47,030 nucleotides of DNA, taken from contig JAKCWW010001058.1 in assembly GCA_026260175.1 (NCBI GenBank), positions 28,522 through 75,551 of the forward strand. The letters are read 5' to 3'. This stretch comes from Reticulitermes lucifugus. Lineage: Eukaryota; Arthropoda; Insecta; Blattodea; Rhinotermitidae. The position numbers were made by a program, and so were the translations under genes. Under the pieces are notes generated by a model, which had not been told where the DNA came from, searched no databases, and saw nothing but the letters and a program-made list of their open reading frames with translations. This document shows positions 27,273 to 39,566 of the stretch, in pieces; positions within the stretch are counted from its first letter, which is position 1; each line of letters starts with the position of its first letter.

Positions 27273-27936
27273 GTGAGGCTGTTTATCAGAGAAGACTGGA
27301 ATTTTAATCTGATGCTTGGATCACATGACAGTGTGCCCACTCATGACATGCTTGTTTTCTGGGAGGTTTTAGCCAGAGAATTTATAACAAAATTAGACCA
27401 GCCATATTCACCAGATTTGGCCTTGTGCAAGTTTTGGGTATTCCCAGAACTGGAGACTGCTTTGAAGAGCCATAGATTTTCTGACATTGTTAACATTCAG
27501 GGACATTGAGTGACCATCATAAAGAGCATTCCAGACAGGGGTTTTAGCAGTATTTTGAACAGTGGAAATACTGACTCATGAAGTATATTGCTGCATGAGG
27601 AGACTACTTCGAAGGTGACAGGAACTATTAATGTGTAATATATTACAGTGGCATAGCTAAGGTTTTGGCACCTGGGGCCAGAAATCACAATGACTGCCCC
27701 TAACAGAATTCATGAACTTAGAAAAACCACAATTATTTATTGAATTCTTTATATTCGACTCGGTAATTAAAAGTTTGTTGAGTACAGAAAATCAAGTCTT
27801 TCATTTAAAATATTCAGTTTGCCGCTCAATTTTCTGTTCCTTTAAATCGCACCACTTGCCCCTGTCCCCATGCTATGCCCATGATTAATTAAATATGAGT
27901 TTTACGGGGGCATTGTGGGAACTTAATTATCCCACC
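27273..27936 (+). mobile_element. Mariner transposase C-terminal fragment, forward
   Basis: Residues HDSVPTHDMLVFWEVLAREF, then PYSPDLALCKFWVFPELETA, then HRFSDIVNIQGH and, after a stop, FEQWKY-like and GDRNY-like remains. The third catalytic aspartate of the PCDFW signature is replaced (LCKFW), so it could not cut DNA. The right end near 27905-27936, reverse complemented, reads GATAATTAAGTTCCCACAATG, like the mariner end at 19118. A nested MITE interrupts its 3' part. Confidence 0.8.
27646..27884. mobile_element. Nested MITE inside mariner
   Basis: The left end GGCATAGCTAAGG..CACCTGGGGC is mirrored by a right end reading, reverse complemented, GGGCATAGCATGGGGACAGG. It separates the mariner coding end from its terminal repeat, so it inserted later. 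The superfamily is unclear. Confidence 0.55.
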
Positions 27937-28193
27937 CGTACACTAATGAAAAAGACTGCCAGGAATTTCTAACCAACATATATGGAAAATGTGATCTTAA
28001 AAACTTTTTACATATATATATATATACATATAGCATAAAAGATATATGCAACCCATTCCCAGGATTTTATATGCTTAAATAACTGATATTGAAAGTGTTC
28101 TAGCCCATTGGCAATAAAGAAACCTGTTTTGTGTGTGATATAAGAGAAGTTATTGGATGAATTAATGGATGTTAAGTACTTGTAAACCTTGGA

Positions 28194-28235
28194 CCCCCTG
28201 ATGATGGCTTGGTAAAGCCGAAACATATGTAGGGG
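28194..28235 (+). ncRNA. Hammerhead-ribozyme-like motif, copy 2
   Basis: CCCC (28194-28197), CTGATGA (28198-28204), extra T, stem II GGCTT/AAGCC with GGTA loop (28206-28219), GAA, palindromic ACATATGT (28223-28230), A, GGGG (28232-28235). Stem I is CCCC/GGGG. It sits in a roughly 300-bp unit bounded by AACCAACATATA (near 27969) and TATATGTTGGTT (near 28266). Confidence 0.5.
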
Positions 28236-28695
28236 CATTTGACTATATATGTGAAAATACAGCGTATATGTTGGTTTTTTAATCTTGTGATATGTTGGAG
28301 AAAATATAATGTAAAATAGTATTTCCTAATAAGGGTATTAGTCGGTTTGTAATAATTTAGAAGTTCGCTATTTTTTTAGTACCAGTATGATTGAAAGTGG
28401 GGGGTAAAGAAGAGGGTATGGCAAACAAGAGGCTGCTTTGCCGATGTCATGCTACATATAGTTCTATAAGTTACTACCAGGAGCATGCTTTCCCGCAGCC
28501 AGTGATCCATGCCGGGTACAGTAATGTACGAAGGCACCGCATATGGCGGTGTAGTTTTACGTTTCCATGTAGTTTCCAATCTGTTAATCTGTGCGTGGAA
28601 CTGTCTGTGGGCTGTTGGCGTTGGGAAGAAATGGTCCTGTTTAATAACCGATAATAGTTGTGAATGCTTGATTACAGATTTTAATCGGAATAGTG

Positions 28696-31600
28696 ATGTC
28701 AGTATCAAGTTCTGAATGGAAACATCTCCTCAGAAAAACCGACTTCCCGTTTTGTGCCCGGGAAGCTCTCGTTCGTGTTGGTAGGTTATGTTTGTGTGTT
28801 TATGAGGGAACTGTGACCGGCATGAGATAGAAGAGTTCAAGAATGCGAAGGTGTATGCCTAGATGTAGAAAACAGTTTACGTCCTTAAACAATTGGGAAT
28901 GTAACCACAGCATTGAGATGTTGCGGAAAATTGAGTAACAAAGTTACACGACGAATCCTGCTTTTATTTGAAAATATACGCCTAACCTTAATTTGGTCTT
29001 ATTTTGTGACACATTATTTGTTCTACATATTTGTGCAATATATACGGTCATGTAGGCAGTGTTAGGTGGAAGTTTTGTCGTATGTAGACATAGTCGGTGC
29101 AACTCTGGGTCTAAAGACTCAAGAATGAGATGTATTTGCAGGTCGTGGTATTGTTGATGATGTTAGAACAAACTAACTTACATTACTGTTTTCTTAATCC
29201 TCTAATAATATTCATTGTGTAAGATGAACACGTTGCTATGAACTGTCACAAAGGCAGATTAATGGCACTGGTACGGATATTGAAGTTAGGACCCCGGGTT
29301 CTTTAGACTAGATTTTTTTAAATATTTGTTTTGTTATAATATTTAGGGTTTTTTACAGAACAAATGTGTGCAACTCAGAGTACAGGCCGTACTCCTGTAG
29401 CCAAACATGTGGACCTTGTAGTGGAAATCATCTCGGAATTTATATTTTGTGAAGTGGACAGAAGAGGTGGTAGAAAGAGGGTAAGCTGATAGATCTGGGA
29501 ACACCTTGACAATATAGTGAATGTGTATTTGAGACACATTACCACACATATACATCAGTCTTATCACAAAACTTGTGGCAGAGAATTTGTGTTTTATTCT
29601 CACATTTGCCGTACCTGTCCCAAAGTTAACATAAAATTAAGAAAATGAAAGTAATTAACCTAATTTGTCAGAAAATTCAAGTTTGTTGGAGAAATATAAA
29701 GTCATGTCTATATGTGGGTAAAAATATGTTTATAAAGTCATATGGAAATTATCAGGGAAGTGGAAAGCCCCATTTATGAGAGCATGGGTAAAAGGGTCAG
29801 CTCAGGAGTATGAGTTTGTCCTGGAGGACAGAACCCTTTGCTTTCATAACTGACAGCAGTGGGTAAGAGGAAGATGCATTCTCCCTAGGCTCATTGTGGA
29901 AGCTTCATATCCAGACCCTAGCGGAAAACACATTGACTCCTGTACAATACACACAACAGGCTAACAACAGAAAATTTAAGAAAGTGTGCAGATAACAAGT
30001 AGAAACAAGGTTTAGCAATGCCAGTTGAACAGTTCATAAAGAAGACAAGAAAGAAAACCATGTAAAGAAAAGGATATCATACTTGGATATAATTTTATCT
30101 AAATAAGGGAGAAAATATCTTCATGTATTCACCAATAGACAATTAAGTTCACTATAGTGGTGCAAGGTCATTGTACCTATTGTATATATAAAACAAAACA
30201 AACTCTCATATATTTGTAACAAAAACAAGTAATATAAACAAAAGAAGGTCAATTATTCTTATTAAAATTAAGTAGAAATACAACAATATTATTGATTTTA
30301 TAATAATCCTAAATTTGACATTTTCTAATATACTTTTAATGTTTTAACATACATGCTGTCATAATAACACAGTTATATACAAAAACTTTTTACATTATAT
30401 AATCAAGGTGGGTCAGGTTGATTTTTATACAGTAGTATAATTGTAGTAGATAAGTTGTAAGAAGGAGATGCCTTCATTGGAATGACAATTCAAAGTATTT
30501 AACTGCCATCCTTTTTATATATTCATGCCTGATGATGGCCCTTAAGGGTTGAAACATGTAATGTTTTATAAAAACAAATATTGTTTTTATAATAAAAAGT
30601 AAAATAATTGTGTTGACTATGTTATCATTCTTCAATATAAAAATAATGAAATCATTTAAACACAACTAATAATTGTGTTTCATTTTGTGATTTCTATATT
30701 GAATGTTATAATACAATGGGATGTCCTCTCAAAAGATTATCTTTCTTATACTCTTCTCATCCAGTAAGCCCCTGAGACAGGTCATAAATACTTCTCTCTT
30801 TCACCTTTAGCCTCCTTCCTATGATGACAGTACTGGAGCCCTTAAACAAGCCAATATTATTGCTACTTCATGTTCTTTGGATTCATGAAAAGGCCTGTTT
30901 TATTTGCTGGTTTGTTAAATTTCTTTCCTATCTTTCATATCTATCAGCCTGGACTGGGCTGTGTATCTTCTTCCTCTCATGTGGTTCTGGGTGGCTGCTT
31001 TCCATGCAGTCAATCTATATAACTCATTGGCAGCTTAGACATGATCCTGTAACTGTGAAGATGGGGACAGCATGTCCTCTGAAACCCTACAAGACTATAC
31101 AGTGTCACAGTCTAATCAATTCCTACCATGGAAACCTTAAAACTTTCAACATTTACAGGTTTTCATAAGATAAGTTTTATGTCATGTATTAATTTTTGAA
31201 GATTAACCATTGTTAAGAAATATGATAATGTTTGATTTGAGTTTCACCTAAAGTAGGGGTTACGCTTCTTCAGGATGGACCAAAACACAATATATGCACC
31301 TGCTTTAATATGTGCTTGTCATTCCAGATTTCATCAAACTTAGTGAGGAGGTTAAGACCTGAAATATTTAGAACAACATACTTAAGGTCTCTGTTACATA
31401 TTTACGTAATTTACTTATTTTTCAGAGGCTGAACTGTATCCAAGAGCTGCAGTTGCTTGAGGTACTATGTGACTACTTTTCATACAGTGGAAACAGCAGT
31501 GAGACTATAAGAAACATGGTCTTCATGTCTCTGTTTCCTCCAACCCACAGTGATCGCGCTCGACTGCTTATTAAACTTGTTTCCATGGCCAGCTCTACCA

Positions 31601-34600
31601 AAAATGTGCCAGTACTTACTGCCACAGGGATTTGGATGCAGGTTGGTTAGACATTTCAGCTACACTGTTATATGCAATTTTTACCACATTACACAGTGAA
31701 TCAAATTTGAAACTTAACTGTGATATAGCCTGATTTTTTGTACCTGCATTTTTCTATGCAAGAGTGGCTAGACAGCCATGACTTGTGTTCCAGAGGGTGT
31801 GCCTTGTGAAGTGTAGGTTGGTGCTAAGGTATTAACTACTTCTTACATCATAATAGTTTGTAAGAAAGATTTGTTAGAGAAACGTATGGCTTCTTAGTAT
31901 TTTAAAGGAATATGTCTGTGCTGATGTTATGTCATGGAGGGATAATCCACAAACCTGATAGTCTGCCTACAGATGATAACAAATTACTGTAATGGCAAAA
32001 GTGCCACCACATTATTATTTTCCAGCACCTGGGTTGCACCTCCAAATTCAGTCTTGACTTGGCCCAGGGACTGGTGAAAGACTACTTTGTACTCATTCCG
32101 AAGGCTGTGAGTGGTCTGCAGGATTTACCACAACTTGCACCACAGTTCACAGCAAATTTCCTTACAGCTGTAGCCGAGATGTATGGTGTTGTTGGTGAGT
32201 TTCCTAGCATTTACATTGCCAGGCAGTTTCTTAATTTTCAAGACACCAACATGTATGACAAAAAAATATAAATTTCAATTGTAGTTGTGACAGGTTTATT
32301 AATCCTTTGGTGCCTAATGTCAGGTATACCTGTCACACAGTGTGATGCCCAAAATGCCAGACATCAGGTATAGATGACAGCCATTAATGGTCTTCTGAAT
32401 GCAACTCTCATTTAAATTCCAGTCTCCTGCATATCACATTAGGCATTTAATTCTGGCGCCAAAGGGTTAAATTATGCCGCAGTAAATTTATGTTTCACTG
32501 AATTAGTTTTGAGGTTAGTTGGCATTTATTTAATTTTATTTTACTGCATTTACAAGGTTTTTGCTGTTTTTATTACATAGTTGACTGAAGCGATTTTCCT
32601 CTATTCATTCTGTCAGCTGCTATGATGCTGCGGGTACTTTAAAATAGCCCATGATCACTTCCATATGAAGTCACTTTTTTCTGCATGTAATCCATGTAGA
32701 TGACAAAGCATTATTTAAGCAAGAATCTATTAATCCATTATGTTACTTATTTCTACAGATTTTCTGTTTCAAATGTTTGATGAGAGGGCTTTAGAGTTGG
32801 TGATAGATATTGAGAGGCTGTGAATTTGGTGTGTCTGAAAATAGAGTAGTTCTCATGCCCATGGAGAAACTGTCCTAGCACATACCATGGAATCCAAATG
32901 TAATGAATGTTTTATGGTCCCAGCCACAGTAATATATAAGCAGTCTGTTACTTCCCCATATTTAGTGAATTTCAGTTAGCAAAATCCTGCATTTACGTAA
33001 GAAAATTTTTGACCTACCGGAACTTGTATATTTAGTGTGATGGTGGTCAGAACAGAAATAGTATTGACTCTTTCTTTTGCTGGAAATTGTTACAATCCAG
33101 TCATAATCGATTGTGTCAATCACATTTTGTATGCACACTGCAACCATACTGTGTGTGACAACATAGATACTTTGATTGTTTCAGTTTTTATTTCATGTCA
33201 TTATTATAGAAGTTAATTTTGTATTATTCATTATGTAACTGTATTTATTTTTGTAGAAGCAGTTTCTTTATATAAAGAAATTAATTTATTATAATTATAT
33301 GGAGTAAGACTTATAGAAGATGAACGTTACTTGATAGAATTTTGCATAACCACCATTTCGTGAAAACCTGAGTTGAGAATTCATGAAATAGTGTTTTCAC
33401 TGTACGTGGCAGAACTAGAGAAACCTAGAAGGTTATCATTGTAGTAATGTACTCATTATTTTCATCAACAACAATTCTTTAATTTTTTATAACTACCACT
33501 ATAAAGCACCATACATATAACAAGACATACTTTTGTCTTAATTTGATGTAATTGTTTGATGGCACATGAGTTCTGCAGAAACATGCAACCAGTTACACAG
33601 AATGGAAGTGATGTTGACAGAAATACGTATATTACAGCTGTGTTTAAGAACGCTACGAGATGTTACAATTAAAACCTGAAAGGTCATTTGAAGAACCTTT
33701 TCTTATTTTTTAGTATGTCCAGTTGTCCCCTTATGACATAAATTATTGTTTGGGTTAAGACCTTAGCAAGAGGTATTAATATATGCCTCCCTGAGATACG
33801 TACCAAGGAGCCTCTACCATCTAGGTTAGGTAGAAAAAACTAATATGAGTTGGGGATGCCACAATCCTGACAGGCTGAAGCCCAGCATCAAAATTATATG
33901 AATTGTTTGCTAGTAGGACTGTGAAGTACCTGTAGTTTATAAAAGGTTATGGTCTGATGAATTTTTTCAGCTCTGCACACCTGGTGAGCATGAAGGAATC
34001 AACTTCTGTCGTGGGAGCTCCAATATGACAGAATACACNAGGAAAAAGAATGATAAAGATGATTGCTTGCATATTGTACTCTGAACCATAGTAGAAGCCA
34101 GATTTTGCTCATGTTCGCAATTTTTTAATTTGTCAGAGGCTATGGATGGGGGTTTACTCCACACTAAATTGATGAGTAATGAACCCAGGACTTTTGCCAG
34201 GGTGTTTCTTTACTGTAAACTAAAGTCAGCATGCCGTCTGTTCACGGACTTCTTTGAATGAACTGTGTATATTCATGGCATACACTCCATGTCGTCATCG
34301 TTGTCGTCCATTGACATTTTCATCTAGCATGGACAAAGTCTTCTCAATTCTGATCTCTCAGGCACACTTCTTGAGTACAGTGCATTTTTTACACAAAGGT
34401 AGCTTTAACTTGCAAAGTGCAAATTGATTTTGCTTCCTTAAAGAAGATGGGTGCTGGTGCTGTGCACCATTGCATACGAGCAACACAAAGGCACTGCTTG
34501 TGTGTATGTCCACTCTGTCCATACTCTTATGTTGCATATCGTTCCTCACTTCTTCTGTACACATTGTCCATTTTCCCATTCACTGTTAAAACACATTAAT

Positions 34601-37600
34601 TTTTTGTACCTTTACAGAACTCTTGTATTAGCTATATGTTCCATACCTGTACCACTGTGCTTCATTTTAACAACTTTTCATCCAGTTTTTTATATTGTTT
34701 ATTTCGTGCATTGTTGATAACCAATTCGCAACATTCATGTTGTGCATTTTGTTGACACTAACTTGCTTTTCTTCCTGTGTTTCTACCTTAAAATCTTGTG
34801 CAGTGCCCTGGTTTCAAATTTGAGATTTGTTTGTCTCTTCCTGCTCAGTAGAAATTCATCTTTACTATGAAATTACAGTAAAACCCCTATTTAATGAATT
34901 GCTGGGGGATTAGAATATATTTCACTAAATCGAGGTTCATTTGTTTATGTGGATCTATTGTCGGGGCATGAAAAAATCCATCACTAAATCCGGGATTTCA
35001 CTAAATGCAGGAACATTAAATCGGGGTTTTACTGTAGATGTTTTCATGGTGATGATTCGTACTGTGGCCATGTTATGACACCACATACTGTAGTAAGTTG
35101 GTTATGATGTTTCATCTCTACTGCTTATAATATGTTTACAGCTCTCTTATTCCATGTCCAAGTTTTAGTTTCATGTGTGAATGAAATAGGCTTGATTGTT
35201 GGCATGTGAACTTAGTTACTTCTTTCTGATGCAGAGAAGAGGTACATCTTCAGCCCCCCTCCTGACACACTGCTGGAAGTGATCACACAGTGGGTGTCAG
35301 ACAACCCTACCCTGTGTCTTGCAGCTCTGCTGGTGAACCTTCAGCTAGTATTACCGACTGGGGGAGTCCCTGTGGCTGCCATTACACCATTTGCTGGTTT
35401 GTTCAAGTGAGTAACTGTAGTACCATGTTGAGTAAAAGCTTTGAAGTGATGTAGAGGATATGAAGGTAGAGCTCCACATATTCTTAACTTTGTGAGCTAG
35501 GATAGTGTAACTGGTATAGTTACTAGGTTATGGCCTGGGAGACTGAGGAATTGTAATTCAGTTCCTGGCTGGGGCAAGAGATTTTTCTCCAAAGTGTCTG
35601 CACTGGCTCTAGGGCCCACCCAGCCTCCTGTTCAGTGGATATCATGGGATTTTTCCCTGGAGGTAGAGTGGGTGGCAGGTGAAGCTGATCATTCATCTCC
35701 AGTCCTGCATAGGCCTTCATGGTGTGCACAGGGACAACTTTGCCTTTACCTTTACATTCCTAACATTAATGTTAGGTGGCAGTAAGCTGTTAGCTTCGTA
35801 CTGCGGCTTCATGTGTTCTCCAGTAGAGATAATGCAGGATTATGGTATCTTCATGTCTTTGTATCTGTGCCCTCCTTAATAACTAACAACTTATAAACAA
35901 TTTTTTGTGAAATTTGATATGAGTGTTATGTCATTGGAGGTTACCACATCATAGCACTTATTACTACCAACATAGCTGCTGTATGATCATCTGAGGTGAC
36001 AACAAAATTCACTGTACAGTGTTGAAGCTTTGTATGGTAATAGCTCTTGGGAAAATGTGCACTTTTTATTAGGATAATTTGTAGTAAATTTTAAAGAAAC
36101 ATGGGGATTGCGTGAAATATTGTGGTGTGATGACACTAGTAATGCAGCATTGTAACTTGACACTATGCAGGTGTTGATGTTAGAAACAAATTTGTAATTA
36201 GTATTAACATTTAGCTTACGGCCTTTTGAATGCCAGATTTCTGCTGCTGGCCAAAGCACCGTTCAGTTTAAATGCCCACTGCAGGACAGTGTTTTCCCTT
36301 TCAGATGAAAAAGGTGTGCATTTAATGGACAACATTGTCCATTCATCAGTTAAAGGTTAGAGTCTGTAAGGTCTGTCACTAGTGTAAAATGAATCATGCC
36401 AGCAGCATGCGCTTATACACACACATTCTTCAAGACATTATGTGTCACACAGGTGGTGTGTCCTTGCCCCACTGCATTATGCTAGTCCATTGAACACCAA
36501 TGACAATATGACTTCTAATCACAACACTTCGGAATCTCCATTTTATTCTCGTCTTCACCTGGCATTATTGGAGAGTTTGTTGGAGTGCTATACACCCTCT
36601 CCTGGGCTCCACCATGCAGGAGCATCTGGCAGTGAGAACATAATATCCGCCCAACATCTTGCTGTAATTGTGGAGCCTATCACCAGATGGCTCAAGGAAC
36701 TTAACAGAATGGAGGATGAAGCTGCACGAATGAGGGGTGAAACTGCATTGCAACTGGCTCTTGATAGGTTTGCACAGGTCATACAAGTGGCCCTTGTCAC
36801 ACACTGTGTATATGGAAACATACGTAAGTAGTCTTGTCTTCCCATTACATTTAATGTGCATTGTAAATTAAAGGTTAGAGAAACTGACACAGTGAAGAAT
36901 TTCATGGTCTGTAATCATCATTTATTGTAGGTGGGTTGGTCAGTGGGGCATGATATGTAGTGTACATAATAGGAACAAAGATTGCTGTCAAAATTGTGGT
37001 TGAAGAACCTCAGGAGAGGTCTTGGCATAGACACGACAATTTCAGATGGTATATTGAAGTAATAAGATAGAAGGATGTTAAAAACTCAATTGAACTAGTG
37101 CAGAATACTGTCCAGTGGTTTGCTTTTGTGAACATAATCATGAACCTTCAAGTTCTGTAAAAAGAGAGCATTTCTTCATGTGCTTCTCATGTATGCTTAG
37201 TTTGTATGTCTTTATTTCCACATGAATTATACATGTCCTACCCATCCCACATTTCATTTATGCTCTAGTACTATTCAATGTGGAGTTCCTATTGTGAAGC
37301 CTCTTAATATAATTTTATTTAATTATATGTTATTTCATGTCTCATGTTGAGACAGTCTCCTTACCTTTTTGTTTTCTCAAACACGCTTAATTCACATTCT
37401 TCCCTTAGAATGACAGACCAAATTTCACTCACAAAATTATAGTTTTGTAAGGCTTAATCATCAGTATTTTAGAGAAATTACAGGAATATAAAACATTTTG
37501 TAGTGAATGGTGACACATTTTCTGAGTTTAGTTTATGCTTAATTTCATCTGAGTATTGACATTTTGTTTACTCTGTATTCTAGAAGAACTTTTCGGTCAG

Positions 37601-37663
37601 CTGGAAATGCTGCCAGAAAATAGACTCCTACGAATTGTGATAAATACACACAGAAATTTATGA
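28696..37663 (+). CDS. INTS15: Integrator complex subunit 15 (C7orf26 family)
   Basis: Seven coding exons: 28696-28780, 29359-29480, 31426-31641, 32026-32194, 35235-35406, 36453-36823, 37584-37663 (1215 nt, 404 aa). Phases 1, 0, 0, 1, 2, 1 match at every junction. It starts MSVSSSEWKHLLRKTDFPFC. Landmarks are AKHVDLVVEIISEFIF, RLNCIQELQLLEVLCDYFSY, LAQGLVKDYFVLIPKAVSGL, ITPFAGLFKWCVLAPLHYAS, SPFYSRLHLALLESLLECY and ALQLALDRFAQVIQVALVTH, ending LRIVINTHRNL. They follow human C7orf26/INTS15 in order (RLNSLQELQLLEIMC; LIRWCVKAPLAY; LSLDRLAQALQVA). INTS15 is a helical-repeat subunit of nuclear Integrator, linked to the INTS10-INTS13-INTS14 arm, and acts in snRNA 3' processing and transcription attenuation. 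The human protein (449 aa) has a Pro/His-rich tail that is absent here. Confidence 0.96.
30520..30565 (+). ncRNA. Hammerhead-ribozyme-like motif, copy 3
   Basis: CTGATGA (30529-30535), extra T, stem II GGCCC/GGGTT with TTAA loop (two G-T pairs), GAAA (30551-30554), palindromic ACATGT, A. The outer stem I is weak here, so it is probably a decayed copy. It lies in INTS15 intron 2. Confidence 0.4.
32299..32470. mobile_element. piggyBac-type MITE, copy 2
   Basis: The left end TTAATCCTTTGGTGCC and right end GGCGCCAAAGGGTTAA are inverted repeats with TTAA on both sides. The right 16 bases of the body, GCATTTAATTCTGGC plus one, match copy 1 at 21057-21224. It lies in INTS15 intron 4, about 105 bp after exon 4. 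Confidence 0.8.
34874..35036. mobile_element. pogo/Tigger-like MITE
   Basis: TACAGTAAAACCCC on the left and GGGGTTTTACTGTA on the right are perfect inverted repeats including the TA target. The inner arms ATTTAATGAA and CATTAAAT also pair. The CAGTARAACCCC end is typical of pogo-type elements. There is no coding. It lies in INTS15 intron 4, about 200 bp before exon 5. Confidence 0.75.
35490..35758 (+). mobile_element. SINE, sense orientation in INTS15 intron 5
   Basis: A-box-like TAGTGTAACTGG, body CCCACCCAGCCTCCTG, tail TTTGCCTTTACCTTTAC. Flanks ACATATTCTTAAC and ACATTCCTAAC look like a decayed target duplication. The B box is degenerate. It starts about 85 bp after the exon 5 donor. Confidence 0.75.
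36824..37583 (+). other. INTS15 intron 6, no inner feature
   Basis: Between exons 6 and 7 I see only AT-rich intron sequence with no recognisable repeat. Confidence 0.6.
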
Positions 37664-38101
37664 AAGTGAAGTGACATGGTGTCTGAATGCAGTGACCCTG
37701 TGTACTGAAGCTGAAAGTATGTGCTGCAACCTGTTTGGATTAGAAGCTGAGAACTTTGGGTTTGCATATTTGGTTCATTTAAAAATGCCACACCAACTTC
37801 GTAAGTTGGACATTGTGGAAAGAAATATGACAGAAGAATTACGAAGAGTAACATAAGACAGCGATAGTCACTTGTATGAACATGCAGTTCTGGCATTATG
37901 TGGAGGAACTACAGTAGCTAATCTTATGATGTAGAACCGACACATGATCTCTCAATGAGTAGAATGGTTCTGAATGTGCAACGACTGATTTTTCATCAAT
38001 TGAAGATTTTGAGCTGTATTTTGTGAGAGAGACATTTATCATTTGAGGAATTTAAGACATGCTTCAACACACTCCAAGTGAAGTAGGTCTGCTGTAGAAT
38101 T

Positions 38102-38211
38102 ACACAGGGTCCTTAGTTTATCTGGCAGCTCTGTGAGTCAGACTAGTTCCATGTGATAATGCTGCTGACAGGTCAATGATAATGGGCCAAATAAACTAAG
38201 GACCCTGTATA
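38102..38211. mobile_element. MITE with CAGGGTCCTTAG ends
   Basis: CAGGGTCCTTAGTTTAT on the left is mirrored by ATAAACTAAGGACCCTG on the right (17 bp, perfect), flanked by TA-containing bases. It is about 110 bp and lies 440 bp after the INTS15 stop, in the presumed 3' UTR. Confidence 0.75.
38190..38195 (+). terminator. Candidate INTS15 poly(A) signal inside a MITE
   Basis: AATAAA within the right end of the MITE. It is the first perfect hexamer I see after the INTS15 stop, 527 bases downstream. An ATTAAA near 38243 is an alternative. Confidence 0.4.
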
Positions 38212-38829
38212 AAGACTATAGAATCATGATGTTGATTCATATTAAACAATTTTTTGTAATATACAGTATATATAAATTACAGTATAAAAAATATGTGTCC
38301 GCCATTCTGTATTATAGTGCGTGTTCCAGCATCAGTCAAAGCAAGGCTGGTACATTTTAGGCTCCTACCTCTACTGAAGGTGTCTCTTTGCTGCACAAAT
38401 TCTGATTTTGTTTGCAGTCACTTCTGAATTGAAATATTTGGATAATTAAATGTAATTTAACACTTAAAGAACAGTGGTAACTATGTGTACCACATGCTTT
38501 AAATTCTGGTACAATGCAGGCACCATAAACCAATTCATCCATGTAATGTAGCTGATTTCTGAGTGGTAGGAACCTAATTTCTATATTTTTTAGATGAATT
38601 TCATGCCAGAAAGGGTTAAAATGTTCACCACTACACGGAGCCCCTCTTGATGAAGGAATAACACAACTGAGCTTTTCCAAATGTCTCTCGGCCTTTATCT
38701 GGCAAAGCTAAAACTTTGTAAACATGATGAGTACCTTTCAGTGAGGTTCAGACTTCACACTAAGCTGCCAGTTAACATCTTGACCCTAAACTCAGCATCC
38801 TACTGTGACCCCTTTATCTACAGGGAAGG

Positions 38830-38970
38830 ACCTTGTACCTAGTACCTACTGGGTAGGAAGGCTGAATGCGGACTACAGCCAGTCTGGACATGTGGGGAGA
38901 CAAAACCCTTGCCCCTGTTGAGAATTAAATTCTGGCCATCACGCAGTCTCTTTACTGAATGAGCAGTGTA
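38830..38970 (-). repeat. SINE-like fragment, reverse
   Basis: On the - strand a tRNA-like head with a degenerate B box (AGAATTTAATTCTC) and a body with CTACCCAGTAGGTACTAGG. It is strongly decayed. Confidence 0.35.
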
Positions 38971-39424
38971 CACAGAAGGAAATTTTAATAGTGTTGGATA
39001 AAAGTTGTTGACAAATTACTCCAAATCAGCTATGTGAGGCTTGGGGCAGTGCATTTCCATCAGCCTGCCAAGTACTACCTATGATATCTCAAAGCCTGAT
39101 ATGGAACAAATGCTACAGTTACAACAAATACGGTATCGCCTGATTATGATTACAATGCTGTGTAGTGTGTTTTGGATGAACATGCTGCCTCCATCTTCAG
39201 GATTGGTGAGACTAAACAGCGTCATAACCTGAAAAGACCATAATCGGAATACACACTGCTATGAAAACCTCGAATCTTAAAAACATACATACTGCTTCTT
39301 ACATGGCACATCAGAATGTTACATAAAAAGAGACCGACTGAGTACGCTGTTAAATGAGATGGTAAGCTGCTTTATTTGTTTCGTTTGTTTCATGAACATT
39401 TTACAAGGGACATTTACTGACATA

Positions 39425-39430
39425 TTTATT
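39425..39430 (-). terminator. Candidate RRP7A poly(A) signal
   Basis: TTTATT on the + strand is AATAAA for RRP7A, 137 bases after its stop. Another TTTATT lies near 39371. Confidence 0.5.
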
Positions 39431-39566
39431 TTGTGCCATTAATAGACAGCACCTGCAGCTAGATGAAATACACTGTATGTGTGGCATAACATTAGGCACT
39501 GTAGATGGTATATGTAATAAAATTTGCAAAATGCAGACTATTATGGTACAAAGATAAAATGTTAAT

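Noticed and set aside
28376..28708. 110-aa open frame (-) and 68-87-aa frames (+) just before INTS15
   Set aside because: No family match; they overlap the INTS15 promoter and start region.
36565..36905. Open frames of 98 and 105 aa on the - strand
   Set aside because: They are antisense shadows of INTS15 exon 6, whose + strand frame matches the family.
39185..39225. CTGAAGATGG on the - strand
   Set aside because: Only a 3-bp stem II and AAAAC in place of GAAAC; probably a decayed relative but not countable as a copy.
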